A stretch of 64,000 nt of DNA from Saccharopolyspora shandongensis (GTDB lineage Bacteria > Actinomycetota > Actinomycetes > Mycobacteriales > Pseudonocardiaceae), in assembly GCF_900106995.1 (NCBI RefSeq), contig NZ_FNOK01000003.1, positions 124,001 to 188,000 of the forward strand, written 5' to 3'. The notes under the pieces are model-generated. The model searched no databases. It was not told the origin of the DNA and saw nothing but the letters and a program-made list of their open reading frames with translations. Positions 35,738 through 44,771 of the stretch are shown here, piece by piece. The number at the start of each line of letters is the position of its first letter. The stretch's first letter is position 1. Position numbers and translations under genes: made by a program.

Positions 35738-37159
35738 TCAGACGTGGTCTTCCTCGCCCAACCGGTGCACGCGGATGAGGTTGGTGGAACCGACCGTGCC
35801 GGGCGGCGAGCCGGCGACGACGACGACCATGTCGCCGCGCTGCGATCGGCCGATCGACAGCATCGCCTGGTCCACCTGCCGCACCATCTGGTCCGTGGTG
35901 TCCACCTTAGGCACCAAGAACGTCTCCGTCCCCCAAGTGAGAGCGAGCTGACTCCGCACTGATTCCTCGGGGGTGAACGCCAGCAGCGGCAGCCTGGTGT
36001 GCAGCCGCGCGAGCCGGCGCACGGTGTCGCCGGACTGCGTGAAGGCCACCAGGGCCTTGGCGTTGAGGCGTTCGCCGATGTCGCGCGCCGCGTACGAGAT
36101 GACGCCTCGCTTGGTGCGCGGGACGTGGCTCAGCGGCGGCGGTGCCGTCGATCCCGCCTCGACCGCTTCGACGATGCGCGCCATCGTCTGCACGGTCTCG
36201 ATCGGGTAGCGGCCGACGCTGGTCTCGCCGGAGAGCATCACCGCGTCGGTGCCGTCGAGCACCGCGTTGGCGACGTCGGAGGTCTCCGCGCGCGTCGGAC
36301 GCGAGTTGTTGATCATGGAATCGAGCATCTGGGTCGCGACGATGACCGGCTTCGCGTTCTCCCGCGCGATCCGGATCGCCTTCTTCTGGACCAGCGGCAC
36401 GTGTTCCAGCGGCAACTCGACGCCGAGGTCACCGCGGGCGACCATGACGCCGTCGAAGGCCAGCACGATGGCCTCCAGGTTGTCCACCGCTTCCGGCTTC
36501 TCCAGCTTCGCGATCACCGGGACGCGGCGGCCGACCCGGTCCATCACCTGGTGCACCAGGTCGATGTCGGCCGGGCTGCGGACGAAGGACAGCGCGATGA
36601 AGTCCACGCCCAGCTCGAGCGCGAACTCCAGGTCCTCGATGTCCTTCTCGGACAGCGCGGGCACCGAAACATCCATGCCCGGCAAGGAAATTCCCTTGTT
36701 GTCCGAAACCGGACCACCTTCCGTCACCTCGCAGATGACGTCGGTGTCCTCGACGCCGGTGACGGTCAGCCCCACCTTGCCGTCGTCGACCAGGAGTCGG
36801 TCGCCGACCTTGGCGTCGTTGGCGAGGCCCTTGTACGTGGTGGACACCCTGTCGTGGGTGCCCTGGACGTCGTCGACCGTGATGCGCACGATGTCGCCGG
36901 TCCGCCACTCCACCGGCCCGGCGGCGAACTTGCCGAGTCGGATCTTCGGTCCCTGCAGGTCGCCCAGGATGCCGACGGCGCGACCGGACTCCTTCGCCGC
37001 GGCTCGGACCATCTCGTAGACCTGCTGGTGATCGGCGTGGCTGCCGTGGCTGAAGTTCAGCCGGGCGACGTCCATTCCGCTGCTGACGAGCTCAGCCATC
37101 TTGTCCGGTGTGGCGGTGGCTGGGCCCATGGTACAAACGATCTTGGCTCGTCGACTCAC
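35738..37159 (-). CDS. pyk: Pyruvate kinase
   Basis: 473 residues from GTG 37159, the start that gives SRRAKIVCTMGPAT; the ATG further upstream would add an unusual extension. All landmarks are present: ARLNFSHG, GDLQGPKIRLG, the IAKLEKPEAVDN lysine, MVARGDLGVELP and ATQMLDSM. Reaction: PEP plus ADP to pyruvate plus ATP, the last step of glycolysis. No ribosome site, but TACGCT lies eight to thirteen bases before the start, so a leaderless message is possible. Length matches mycobacterial PykA. Confidence 0.96.
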   Translation of the reverse strand: MSRRAKIVCTMGPATATPDKMAELVSSGMDVARLNFSHGSHADHQQVYEMVRAAAKESGRAVGILGDLQGPKIRLGKFAAGPVEWRTGDIVRITVDDVQGTHDRVSTTYKGLANDAKVGDRLLVDDGKVGLTVTGVEDTDVICEVTEGGPVSDNKGISLPGMDVSVPALSEKDIEDLEFALELGVDFIALSFVRSPADIDLVHQVMDRVGRRVPVIAKLEKPEAVDNLEAIVLAFDGVMVARGDLGVELPLEHVPLVQKKAIRIARENAKPVIVATQMLDSMINNSRPTRAETSDVANAVLDGTDAVMLSGETSVGRYPIETVQTMARIVEAVEAGSTAPPPLSHVPRTKRGVISYAARDIGERLNAKALVAFTQSGDTVRRLARLHTRLPLLAFTPEESVRSQLALTWGTETFLVPKVDTTDQMVRQVDQAMLSIGRSQRGDMVVVVAGSPPGTVGSTNLIRVHRLGEEDHV

Positions 37160-37233
37160 GTTATGCCAGCGTAGTCTGTTGACCGACGCGCGCAGCACGC
37201 AGCCATGCCTGTCGACGTGGATCGGGGAGATCG

Positions 37234-37605
37234 TTGCTGGATCATTACAGAACGCGGCTCACCCGGATTCCGTTCGGCGTCGCGGTGCTGGCCAGCCTGC
37301 TCATCCTGTTCATGCCGGCGTCCGGGGTGCCGACGGCGCCGCCGGGCACCGACAAGGTGGTGCACTTCGTGCTGTTCGCGGCGCTGGCCGCGACCGGCCG
37401 GATCGCCGGGTTCCCGACGTCGCGGCTGCTGCCGGCGCTGGTCGGCTACGCGATCGCGTCGGAGATCATGCAGGGCCTGCTGCCGATCGGGCGCAGCTGC
37501 GAGGTCACCGACGGCCTGGTCGACGTGGCGGGCGCGGCGGCGGGCTGGGCGCTCATCTCGGCGGCGCGGCGGGTGCGGCGAATCAGCGACGCTTCTTCTC
37601 GGTGA
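37234..37605 (+). CDS. VanZ-like small membrane protein
   Basis: 123 residues from TTG 37234 behind GGGGAGA. Hydrophobic helices with the VanZ pattern GTDKVVHFVLFAALAATGR and a GRSCEVTDGLVDVAGAAAGWAL block near the end. VanZ-type proteins are linked to glycopeptide (teicoplanin) resistance in enterococci, but most bacterial members have no proven role. Nothing else here suggests a van cluster. Its 3' end overlaps the DUF2461 gene by 23 bp. Confidence 0.85.
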   Translation: MLDHYRTRLTRIPFGVAVLASLLILFMPASGVPTAPPGTDKVVHFVLFAALAATGRIAGFPTSRLLPALVGYAIASEIMQGLLPIGRSCEVTDGLVDVAGAAAGWALISAARRVRRISDASSR

Positions 37606-38305
37606 CTCCGATGTGGTCGGCGCACCACTGGTTGAGCTCGCGCACCGCGCGCCAGGACTGCCGGACGCGGTCGATGCAGGCGCGCTCATGCAGGACGTCG
37701 TCGGCTTCCCAATCGCGGGACGCGTAGAGCGTGCGGTGCCGCAGCAGGTCAAGCCGGGGATGCCCGGCGGAGAACCCGCGCGGCCGGCTCTTGAGCGCCT
37801 CCCCCTCGATCCCCCAGCCCTGCTCGACGAGCGCGGCCAGCAGCGACCGCAGCCGCTCGCCGTGGATGTCGGTGTCGACGGCGGCGCGGAACCGGGCCAG
37901 CTGGTCGGACTCGGTGTGGTAGCAGCCCCCGGCGACGAGCATCCCGTCCGCGCTGACCTCGACGTAGTAGGCGCCGCCGCCGCGCCCCAACTCGATCACG
38001 GCGCCGCAATGCGTCTTGTAGGGCGACTTGTCGGCGCTGAACCGGACGTCCCGGTGCGGCCGGAAGACCTTGCCCTGCCCGAATCCCGGCCCGAACTCGG
38101 GCTCCAGCTCGGCGAGCAGCGCCTCCATCGGCGCCCGTACCTGCGCCCGGTAGAACGCGAGGTTGTCGTTCCAGTAGGCCTTGGCGTCGTGCACCTCGCG
38201 CTGCGAATCCACCAGGCCGGCCTGGACCCGTTCGAGCCCTTCGAAGAACTCGCCCACTCCCCTGCCGAAGCCCTCGAACCTCGGCCCTGCGCTTTCGCCG
38301 CCCAC
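37583..38305 (-). CDS. DUF2461 family protein
   Basis: 240 residues, GTG 38305 just after GGAGGAG. The sequence matches the DUF2461 pattern: an N-terminal GFFEGLERVQ-like helix (FEGLERVQAGL), then FGQGKVFRPHRDVRFSADKSPYKTH, then AYYVEVSADGMLVAGG. The HRDVRFSADKSPYK block is the family core. Function unknown; some annotations tie the family to DNA or nucleotide processing without proof. Convergent with vanZ. Confidence 0.88.
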   Translation of the reverse strand: MGGESAGPRFEGFGRGVGEFFEGLERVQAGLVDSQREVHDAKAYWNDNLAFYRAQVRAPMEALLAELEPEFGPGFGQGKVFRPHRDVRFSADKSPYKTHCGAVIELGRGGGAYYVEVSADGMLVAGGCYHTESDQLARFRAAVDTDIHGERLRSLLAALVEQGWGIEGEALKSRPRGFSAGHPRLDLLRHRTLYASRDWEADDVLHERACIDRVRQSWRAVRELNQWCADHIGVTEKKRR

Positions 38306-38661
38306 TGCTCCTCCCCCCGTTGCCCCGACGATGATCCGCGATCGCCCGTCGTCCGCGTGCCGGGGGGGTGGAGAAAGAACTGCGGCGCCTGACCGAACCT
38401 GGGGATTGCCGGTCAGGCGCCGCAGCCATGAAACCGGTCATCGGACTGCGACCTCGATGACCGATATTCAAAAGACGCGAACGTCACTCGCGTGCCCCAA
38501 CATTAAGCAAGCCGCTGGCATATACCAACTCGATACGGAATATGCCACCCCTTCGGGCGAAAGGACGGCCGCCACGAGCCCGGATCACGCGAGTCCACAG
38601 TGGCCACCTGCCGCCCGCGCGAGCGAAAATTCGCGTGACCGCAGCCTTAGGCTCGGAAGCC
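38306..38661. other. Structured 356-bp gap between divergent genes
   Basis: No gene is visible. It contains a terminator-like 15-bp hairpin (38380-38425), a 9-bp stem CGGTCATCG/CGATGACCG (38435-38463) and a 7-bp inverted repeat GGCATAT/ATATGCC (38517-38546). The middle of the gap is noticeably AT-richer than its surroundings. Confidence 0.55.
38380..38425 (-). terminator. Orphan terminator-like hairpin
   Basis: Perfect 15-bp stem (38380-38394 with 38411-38425), 16-base loop. In the minus direction it is followed by GTTCTTTCTCC. No annotated gene ends here; the flanking genes both start facing away. Confidence 0.65.
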
Positions 38662-39015
38662 ATGGACGAGGACTTCGAGACGGTCATCAACAGCGAGCTC
38701 GAACTGCTCACCCCCGGGGTTCGCGCAAATGACGATGCGGTGCGGGCGCTGCTGCACGAGGACTTCCGCGAGTTCGGCGCATCCGGGACGATCTGGGACC
38801 GGGAGACGGTCGTGCACGCGACCCGCGCGAGCAGTTCGACGCCGATCCAGGCGGACGACCTCCGGCCGGTGCGGCTCGGCCCGGACGCGATCCTGCTGAC
38901 CTATACCGCGCGGATGGAAGACTCGACCTCCCTCCGGACGGCCATCTGGATCCGCGCAGACGGCGCCTGGAAGCTGCGCCACCACCAGGGAACGCGCCTC
39001 CCGCCGGGATCGTGA
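38662..39015 (+). CDS. DUF4440 (NTF2-like) domain protein
   Basis: 117 residues, ATG 38662. TAGGCT stands about eight bases before it and there is no ribosome site, suggesting a leaderless start. The cone-shaped NTF2-like pattern is visible: ALLHEDFREFGASGTIWDRETVV, then LTYTAR and WIRADGAWKLRHHQGT near the end. DUF4440 proteins bind small ligands or act as simple enzymes, but no specific role can be assigned. The frame is complete with no transmembrane segment. Confidence 0.85.
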   Translation: MDEDFETVINSELELLTPGVRANDDAVRALLHEDFREFGASGTIWDRETVVHATRASSSTPIQADDLRPVRLGPDAILLTYTARMEDSTSLRTAIWIRADGAWKLRHHQGTRLPPGS

Positions 39016-39129
39016 ACCGGTTCAGCCGAGCACCGGAACCTCCGCATCGTGCTCGCCGGACTCCGGGCCACCGCCTAGCGCGGAACAAGATCCCAGGTCA
39101 GGGGTCGCGCAGCGGGTTAAGCTCGGGAT

Positions 39130-41484
39130 GTGGTCTCCACTGCTCGAGCCCGTGTGCGGGAGTCAGCGGGCAACCTCCCGGCCGACGTCACGAGCTTCGT
39201 CGGCCGACGCCGCGAGATCACCCTCACCAAGCGGCTGCTCGCCGAGTCCCGGGTGGTCACCCTCACCGGCCCCGGTGGCGTCGGCAAGACCCGGCTGGCG
39301 ATGCGGGTCGCGGGCAACATGCGCCGCACGTTCCGGGACAAGTCCTGGTGCGTCGAGCTAGAGGACGTCCGGGACGGCTCGCTGGTGGTCGACGCGGTCA
39401 TCGAACAGCTCGGCATCGGCGGCCCCACCGGTGGGGAGGACATCGACACCGTCATCGAGCAGCTCAAGACCCGCGAGATGCTGCTCGTGCTGGACAACTG
39501 CGAGCACCTGATCGAGGACGTCGCGCTGCTGGTCGACGCGGTGGTGCGCTGGTGCCCCGGGGTGCGGGTGCTGGCCACCAGCAGGCAGTCCCTCGGCGTC
39601 GCAGGCGAGGCGACCCTGGTCGTCCCGCCGCTGCAGGTCCCCGACATCGAGCACCCGCCGCCGCCGGAGGCCTACGAGCAGTTCTCCTCGGTCCGGCTGT
39701 TCGTCGACCGGGCCCGGGCCGCGGTCCCCGAATTCGAGGTCACCGCCGACAACGCCACCGCGCTGATGCGGCTCTGCCACCACCTCGACGGCAACCCGCT
39801 GGCGATCGAGCTGGCGGCCGTCCGGCTGCGGTCGCTGTCGCTGCAGCAGCTCGAAGAGCGCCTGGCCGAGCGCTACGACCTGCTCACCGAGGGCCGCCGA
39901 GGCGCACCGGCCCGGCAGCAGACGCTGCGCGCGCTGATCGACTGGAGCTACGAGCTCGCCTCCGGCCAGGACCGGCTGACGTGGGCGCGGGTGTCGGTGT
40001 TCTCCGGCTCCTTCGACCTCGCCGCCGCCGAGCACGTGGCCAGCAACGGGCTCTCGGACGCCGACGTGCTGAGCGCGATCCACTCGCTGGTCGACAAGTC
40101 CGTGCTGATGCGCGAGGAAGAAGGCGGCGAGGTCCGCTTCCGGCTGCCGCACACCCTGCGCGAGTACGGCCAGGACAAGCTCGTGGGGTTCGGCGAGCTG
40201 AAGGCCATGCAGCAGCGGCACTGCACCTGGTACGCCGACCTGGCCGGGCGCTTCGCCGCGGAGTGGATCGGCCCGGACCAGGTCACCTGGGTCAACCGGC
40301 TGCGCAGCGACCACGGGAACCTGCGCGTCGCCTTGCGCACGGCTGCGGCGAATCCCGAGACGGCCGGGACGGCGCTGCGGATGTGCACCGACCTGTGGCA
40401 GTACTGGGGCATCCGCGGCCTCAACGGCGAAGCCCGGCACTGGCTCGACCAGGTGCTGGCCACCGCGCCCTGCGAGACGCCCGAGCGGGTGCGCGCGCTG
40501 CGGGTCAGCGCCTGGTTCGCGCTGCTGCACGGCGACGTGGAGACCGTGCAGCCGACGCTGGAGCAGGCGACGGTGCTGGCCGCACAGCGTGGCGAGGAGA
40601 CCGAGAAGGCGCATCTGGCGCTGGTGCGCGGGATGGCGGCGTTCGCCCAGAACGACTCGCCGCGGGCCGCCGTGCTGGTAGAGGACGCGCTGGGCCAGTT
40701 CCGCAAGCACGAGATCTCCGTCGGCGAGCTGTTCGCCCTGTTCGGCCTCGGCCTGATCAAGGGCCTGGGCGAGGATCCCGAGACCGGGCTGGGCGTGCTG
40801 GCCGAAGGCACCCGGTTGTCGGGCGGCCGCGGCGAGCTGTACTGGCATTCGTACCTGCTGTGGGCGTCGGCGCAGGTGGAGGCGCGGCGGGGCGACCTCG
40901 AGCGGGCGGAGGCCGCGGCGAAGGAGGCGCTGAACCTGCAGCGCAAGCTGGACAACCGGCTGGGCATCGCCTTCAGCATCGACACGCTCGCCTGGATCGC
41001 GCAGCAGCAGGGCAGGCACGACCGCGCCGCCCGGCTCTTCGGCGCGGCTTCGGCGGTGTGGGACGCGGTGCGCGCGGCGCCGGGCTTCTGGGCGCGGTTC
41101 GCCACCGACCACGACGAGCACGAGGCGCAGGCCCGGACCGCGCTCGGCGAGTCGGCCTTCCAGGACGCGTTCGACCGCGGCCGCCAGCTGTCGCTGGCGC
41201 ACACCGTCGACTTCGCGCTGGAGGTCAAGCGGCACGCGCGGCCGCGCACCGAGGACAACGTGCACCCGATGCCGCTGACCCGGCGGGAGCAGCAGATCGC
41301 GGAGCTCGTCGCGCAGGGCAACACCAACAAGGAGATCGCCGAGAGCCTGGTGATCGCGCAGCGCACCGTCGAGGGCCACGTGCAGAACATCCTGACCAAG
41401 CTCGACTTCTCGTCCCGCGCGCAGATCGGCGGCTGGGTGGCCGCGCAGAAGGCGAGTGACGCGAGCGACATCGCCCCCAGATAA
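39130..41484 (+). CDS. Large ATPase-type regulator with C-terminal LuxR domain
   Basis: 784 residues. The GTG at 39130 lies seven bases after TAAGCT and lacks a ribosome site, so it is probably leaderless. Domain order: short N-terminus, NB-ARC/AAA-like ATPase with Walker A GPGGVGKT at 47-54 and Walker B LLVLDNCE, a helical repeat region (about 330-690, TPR-like), then a GerE/LuxR helix-turn-helix (LTRREQQIAELVAQGNTNKEIA). This is the AfsR/LAL-like class of signal-transducing regulators that act on secondary metabolism or development. No biosynthetic cluster is adjacent, so targets are unknown. Confidence 0.92.
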   Translation: MVSTARARVRESAGNLPADVTSFVGRRREITLTKRLLAESRVVTLTGPGGVGKTRLAMRVAGNMRRTFRDKSWCVELEDVRDGSLVVDAVIEQLGIGGPTGGEDIDTVIEQLKTREMLLVLDNCEHLIEDVALLVDAVVRWCPGVRVLATSRQSLGVAGEATLVVPPLQVPDIEHPPPPEAYEQFSSVRLFVDRARAAVPEFEVTADNATALMRLCHHLDGNPLAIELAAVRLRSLSLQQLEERLAERYDLLTEGRRGAPARQQTLRALIDWSYELASGQDRLTWARVSVFSGSFDLAAAEHVASNGLSDADVLSAIHSLVDKSVLMREEEGGEVRFRLPHTLREYGQDKLVGFGELKAMQQRHCTWYADLAGRFAAEWIGPDQVTWVNRLRSDHGNLRVALRTAAANPETAGTALRMCTDLWQYWGIRGLNGEARHWLDQVLATAPCETPERVRALRVSAWFALLHGDVETVQPTLEQATVLAAQRGEETEKAHLALVRGMAAFAQNDSPRAAVLVEDALGQFRKHEISVGELFALFGLGLIKGLGEDPETGLGVLAEGTRLSGGRGELYWHSYLLWASAQVEARRGDLERAEAAAKEALNLQRKLDNRLGIAFSIDTLAWIAQQQGRHDRAARLFGAASAVWDAVRAAPGFWARFATDHDEHEAQARTALGESAFQDAFDRGRQLSLAHTVDFALEVKRHARPRTEDNVHPMPLTRREQQIAELVAQGNTNKEIAESLVIAQRTVEGHVQNILTKLDFSSRAQIGGWVAAQKASDASDIAPR

Positions 41485-41600
41485 TCTCACTTTGGGTAGT
41501 TGCGACCTTCCGAAACGTCGCCCATCTGGGCGAATCTAGGTATCCGTGTACGTACAAACCTCGGTGCGCGAACACTCTCCGTGCCGGATTCTCGGTTCTC

Positions 41601-42371
41601 GTGACCCCCGACGAACCGAACACCCCCGATCGAAGTCTCCGACAGGCCGGGTGGCACCGCTGGGAGAGGGCGGTACCGCAGACGGCGAGCTGGCTTCGCG
41701 CAGCGTTCCTCAGCGACTCCGCCGACCGGCAGCACCGCGTCCCCCCGAAGATGCGGTCGTTGCAGGTCGGTGCCGCAGTCGCCGCGTTCGGCGTGATCGG
41801 CGTCTTCGCCGGCACCGCCGGCGCGAAGACCGAAGCCCCCGCGGTCGAAGCCGCCGCGCACGTCGCCCCGCTGGCCGGACAGCTCCCCGCCCCGGCCGTC
41901 ACCCCACCGGCTCCCGAAGCCGCCCCGGCCCCCGCCGCGCAGCCCGCCCCCGAGGCCGCGCCCGAGCCGGCCAAGCAGGAACAGCCCGCCGAGCAGGTGG
42001 CGGAGAAGCCCAAGGACCAGATCGGCGCCTGGATCGACGAGGCGATCGGCGTCCTGGACAAGAACGGCATCCCACGCGCCCAGGTCGACGCGGACGCGAT
42101 CCGCACGATCATCATGCACGAGTCCAACGGCGACCCGAACGCCACCAACGGCTGGGACTCCAACGCGGCGGCCGGCACCCCGTCGATCGGTCTGATGCAG
42201 ACCATCGAGCCGACCTTCCAGTCCTTCGCGCTCCCCGGCCACGGCGACATCTACAACCCGGTAGACAACATCATCGCGGCCACCCGCTACGCGATGACGA
42301 CCTACGGCTCGGTGGCCGACGTCCCCGGCGTCGCCGGTCTCCGCTCCGGCGGCAACTACTCCGGCTACTGA
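41601..42371 (+). CDS. Secreted or membrane-anchored lytic transglycosylase (SLT domain)
   Basis: 256 residues, GTG 41601. A positively charged N-terminus precedes a hydrophobic signal or anchor (about 55-75), then an Ala/Pro/Glu-rich linker (about 80-135), then a transglycosylase domain with E174 in IMHESNGDPNATN and GLMQTIEPTF. Role: cleaves the glycan strands of peptidoglycan, as in resuscitation or growth. The linker probably spans the wall. No ribosome site is obvious. Confidence 0.9.
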   Translation: MTPDEPNTPDRSLRQAGWHRWERAVPQTASWLRAAFLSDSADRQHRVPPKMRSLQVGAAVAAFGVIGVFAGTAGAKTEAPAVEAAAHVAPLAGQLPAPAVTPPAPEAAPAPAAQPAPEAAPEPAKQEQPAEQVAEKPKDQIGAWIDEAIGVLDKNGIPRAQVDADAIRTIIMHESNGDPNATNGWDSNAAAGTPSIGLMQTIEPTFQSFALPGHGDIYNPVDNIIAATRYAMTTYGSVADVPGVAGLRSGGNYSGY

Positions 42372-42377
42372 TAGCCG

Positions 42378-43076
42378 CTACTCGGCGGCCGTCAGCCCTG
42401 TCAAGGTTCCTTCCAGGGCTTCGGCGACCAGTTCGCGCATGGCCCACTCGGCCCGCGCCCGGTCACCGCTGCGGATGCACTCGGCGATTTCGCAGTGCAG
42501 CCGCACGGCGACCGGGCGCGGGTGTTCGGGCATCAGCCCGCGCCCGGCCCGCCACCGCAGCAGTTCCTCGACGACCTCGTGCAGCTGGGCGAACATCTCG
42601 TTGCCCGACGCCGTCAGCACCAGCCGGTGGAAGGCGACGTCCGCGTCCATGAACGTCTCCAGGTCGCCGGCTCGCGCCGTGGCGACCATCCGCTCGGCGA
42701 GGCCGACCAGGCGCGCGGCGTCCTCGTCGTCGCAGCGCTGCGCGGCGGCCGCCGCGGCCATCGGCTCCACCGCGGTGCGCAGTTCCGCCAGCGTCTTCAG
42801 CTGCGCCGTGCGGTCGGCGGCCAGCAGCCACCGGATGAGCAGCGGGTCGAAGGCGTTCCAGTCCGCGCGCGGCCGGACCACGATCCCGACCCGCTTGCGG
42901 CCGATGACCAACCGGATCGACGCGAGGCTGCGGACCACCTCGCGGGCGACGCTGCGTGAGATGCCGAAGCGCTGCTCCATCTCGTCGATGCGCAGCACGC
43001 TGCCCGGCCGGTGGACGCCCGCTGCGATCTCGTGACCGAGCTCGTCCAGCACCTTGTCGTGCAGCCCTCCGGCCAT
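42378..43076 (-). CDS. GntR-family (FadR subfamily) transcriptional regulator
   Basis: 232 residues, ATG 43076 behind AAAGGGG. N-terminal winged helix-turn-helix (RIDEMEQRFGISRSVAREVVRSL) and a C-terminal FCD-type helical domain with metal-binding histidines near DVAFHRLVLTASGN. It is divergent from a gluconate permease, the typical arrangement for a gluconate repressor. The operator is probably the AT-rich repeats between the two starts. Confidence 0.92.
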   Translation of the reverse strand: MAGGLHDKVLDELGHEIAAGVHRPGSVLRIDEMEQRFGISRSVAREVVRSLASIRLVIGRKRVGIVVRPRADWNAFDPLLIRWLLAADRTAQLKTLAELRTAVEPMAAAAAAQRCDDEDAARLVGLAERMVATARAGDLETFMDADVAFHRLVLTASGNEMFAQLHEVVEELLRWRAGRGLMPEHPRPVAVRLHCEIAECIRSGDRARAEWAMRELVAEALEGTLTGLTAAE

Positions 43077-43148
43077 CCGGCACGCCCCTTTCGCCCTTGA
43101 AATCGCCTTCAAACATAGGCGCTCCGGGCCGGGTGATCCGCCTAACAG

Positions 43149-43199
43149 ACATACTTAATCGGTCCACATGCCAATAAAGTCATACTTATTGCTTAGGCT
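43149..43199. promoter_or_regulatory. AT-rich operator/promoter between gntR and gntP
   Basis: CATACTTA occurs twice (about 43150 and 43181), and AATAAAGTCATACTTATT (43173-43190) is nearly palindromic. A TAGGCT box at 43194-43199 fits a -10 element for gntP. Confidence 0.5.
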
Positions 43200-43235
43200 G
43201 TGCCGCGCACCAGCTGCTCAACGAGGAGCCCTTCC

Positions 43236-44636
43236 ATGCCAATCAGCCCTTCCGGCGCCCTCTCCGTCCTAGCCCAGGCATCCGGCACGTGGACCGCCCA
43301 AGACACCCGACTGCTGGCCGCCGCCATCGCGGGCATCGCGGTGATCGTCGTGCTGATCAGCTGGGCCAAGCTGCATCCGTTCCTGTCGCTTGCCCTCGGC
43401 GCCGCCACCCTCGGCGTCGTCGCCGGGATGCCCTTCGACGACCTGGTGGAGACCTTCACCAAGGGACTCGGCAAGACCGTCGGCGATGTCGGCCTGCTCG
43501 TCGCGCTCGGCGCGATGCTCGGCAAGCTGCTCACCGACACCGGCGGCGCCGAGCAGGTCGTCGAGACGGTGCTGCGCCGCACCACCCGGCGGACGCTGCC
43601 GTGGGCGATGGTGTTCATCGCCGCGCTGCTGGGCCTGCCGATGTTCTTCGAGGTCGGCGTCGTGCTGCTGGTCCCGGTCGTGGTCATGGTCGCCAGCCGG
43701 TCGAACCAGCCGATGCTGCGCATCGGCATCCCCGCGCTGGCCGGGCTGTCGATCCTGCACGGCCTGGTGCCGCCGCACCCCGGCCCGCTGGCCGCCGTCG
43801 ACGCGCTGCACGTGGACATGGGGCTGACGCTCGCGCTGGGCGTCGTCGTCGCGATCCCGACCGCCATCGTCGCCGGTCCGCTCTTCGGCTCCTACATCTC
43901 GAAGCGCGTCGAGCTGCCCCCGGCGACGCACCTGCTGGGCAAGTCCCAGCTCGACGCCTCGCCCGAGAAGCGGCCCGGGTTCTTCGCGTCGGTGTCGATG
44001 CTGCTGCTGCCCGTCGTGCTGATGCTCGGCAAGTCCGTCGCCGACCTGCTGCTGCCCGAGGACACCATCGCCTACCAGGTGCTGGACACCGTCGGCACGC
44101 CGATCGTGGCGATGCTGCTGACCGTGCTGATCGCGATCGTGGTGCTCGGCACCGGCGCCCGGTTCACCCGCAACCGGCTGTCCGACGTGATCGGCAGCTC
44201 GCTGCCGGCGATCGCCGGGATCATCCTGATCGTCGGCGCCGGCGGCGGCTTCAAGCAGACCCTGGTCGACTCCGGCGTGAACAACATGATCACCGACTTC
44301 GCCAGCGGGGCGCACCTCTCGCCGCTGGTGCTGGGCTGGCTGATCGCCGTCGGCATCCGGGTGGCGACCGGCTCGGCGACGGTGGCCACCATCTCGGCGG
44401 CGGGCATGGTCGCGCCGCTGGTGATGGGCCTCCCGCCGGCGCAGGGCGCGCTGGTCGCGCTGGCCATCGGCTCCGGGTCGCTGTTCCTGTCGCACGTCAA
44501 CGACGCCGGGTTCTGGCTGGTCAAGGAGTACTTCGGGATGACCGTCGGGCAGACCCTGAAGACCTGGTCGGCGATGGAGACGCTGCTGTCGGTGACGTCC
44601 TTCGCCGTGATCCTCGGCCTGTCCGCGGTGCTGTGA
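43236..44636 (+). CDS. Gluconate:H+ symporter, GntP family
   Basis: 466 residues, ATG 43236 with ACGAGGAG seven bases upstream; an earlier in-frame ATG at 43200 lies in the promoter and is rejected. About twelve helices with the GntP blocks FFEVGVVLLVPVV, GLVPPHPGPLAAVDAL and SHVNDAGFWLVKEYF. Role: uptake of gluconate or a related sugar acid. Regulated by the divergent GntR gene. Gluconate kinase is not in this window. Confidence 0.93.
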   Translation: MPISPSGALSVLAQASGTWTAQDTRLLAAAIAGIAVIVVLISWAKLHPFLSLALGAATLGVVAGMPFDDLVETFTKGLGKTVGDVGLLVALGAMLGKLLTDTGGAEQVVETVLRRTTRRTLPWAMVFIAALLGLPMFFEVGVVLLVPVVVMVASRSNQPMLRIGIPALAGLSILHGLVPPHPGPLAAVDALHVDMGLTLALGVVVAIPTAIVAGPLFGSYISKRVELPPATHLLGKSQLDASPEKRPGFFASVSMLLLPVVLMLGKSVADLLLPEDTIAYQVLDTVGTPIVAMLLTVLIAIVVLGTGARFTRNRLSDVIGSSLPAIAGIILIVGAGGGFKQTLVDSGVNNMITDFASGAHLSPLVLGWLIAVGIRVATGSATVATISAAGMVAPLVMGLPPAQGALVALAIGSGSLFLSHVNDAGFWLVKEYFGMTVGQTLKTWSAMETLLSVTSFAVILGLSAVL

Positions 44637-44640
44637 CCCC

Positions 44641-44683
44641 GCGGTCGTGAGCGCGCGGGCCCCGCTTTCGCGCTCACGACCGC
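44641..44683 (+). terminator. Terminator after gntP
   Basis: Perfect 15-bp stem (44641-44655 with 44669-44683), 13-base loop, 4 bp after the stop. Confidence 0.85.
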
Positions 44684-44771
44684 GCACGCCGGGCGAGGTA
44701 TATTGGCGGGTCGGGCCTGCGCGTCGCACGCGGGCTTCTACCCCCGACCCTCCCCAGCACGAGGTGGCGAA

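Noticed and set aside
36999..37605. A vancomycin-resistance cluster suggested by the VanZ-like gene
   Set aside because: No vanH, vanA, vanX or VanRS genes are nearby; VanZ-like proteins are common without resistance roles.
44684..44771. Rifampicin-associated element upstream of helD
   Set aside because: The leader has GC-rich partial symmetry but not the known element as I remember it.
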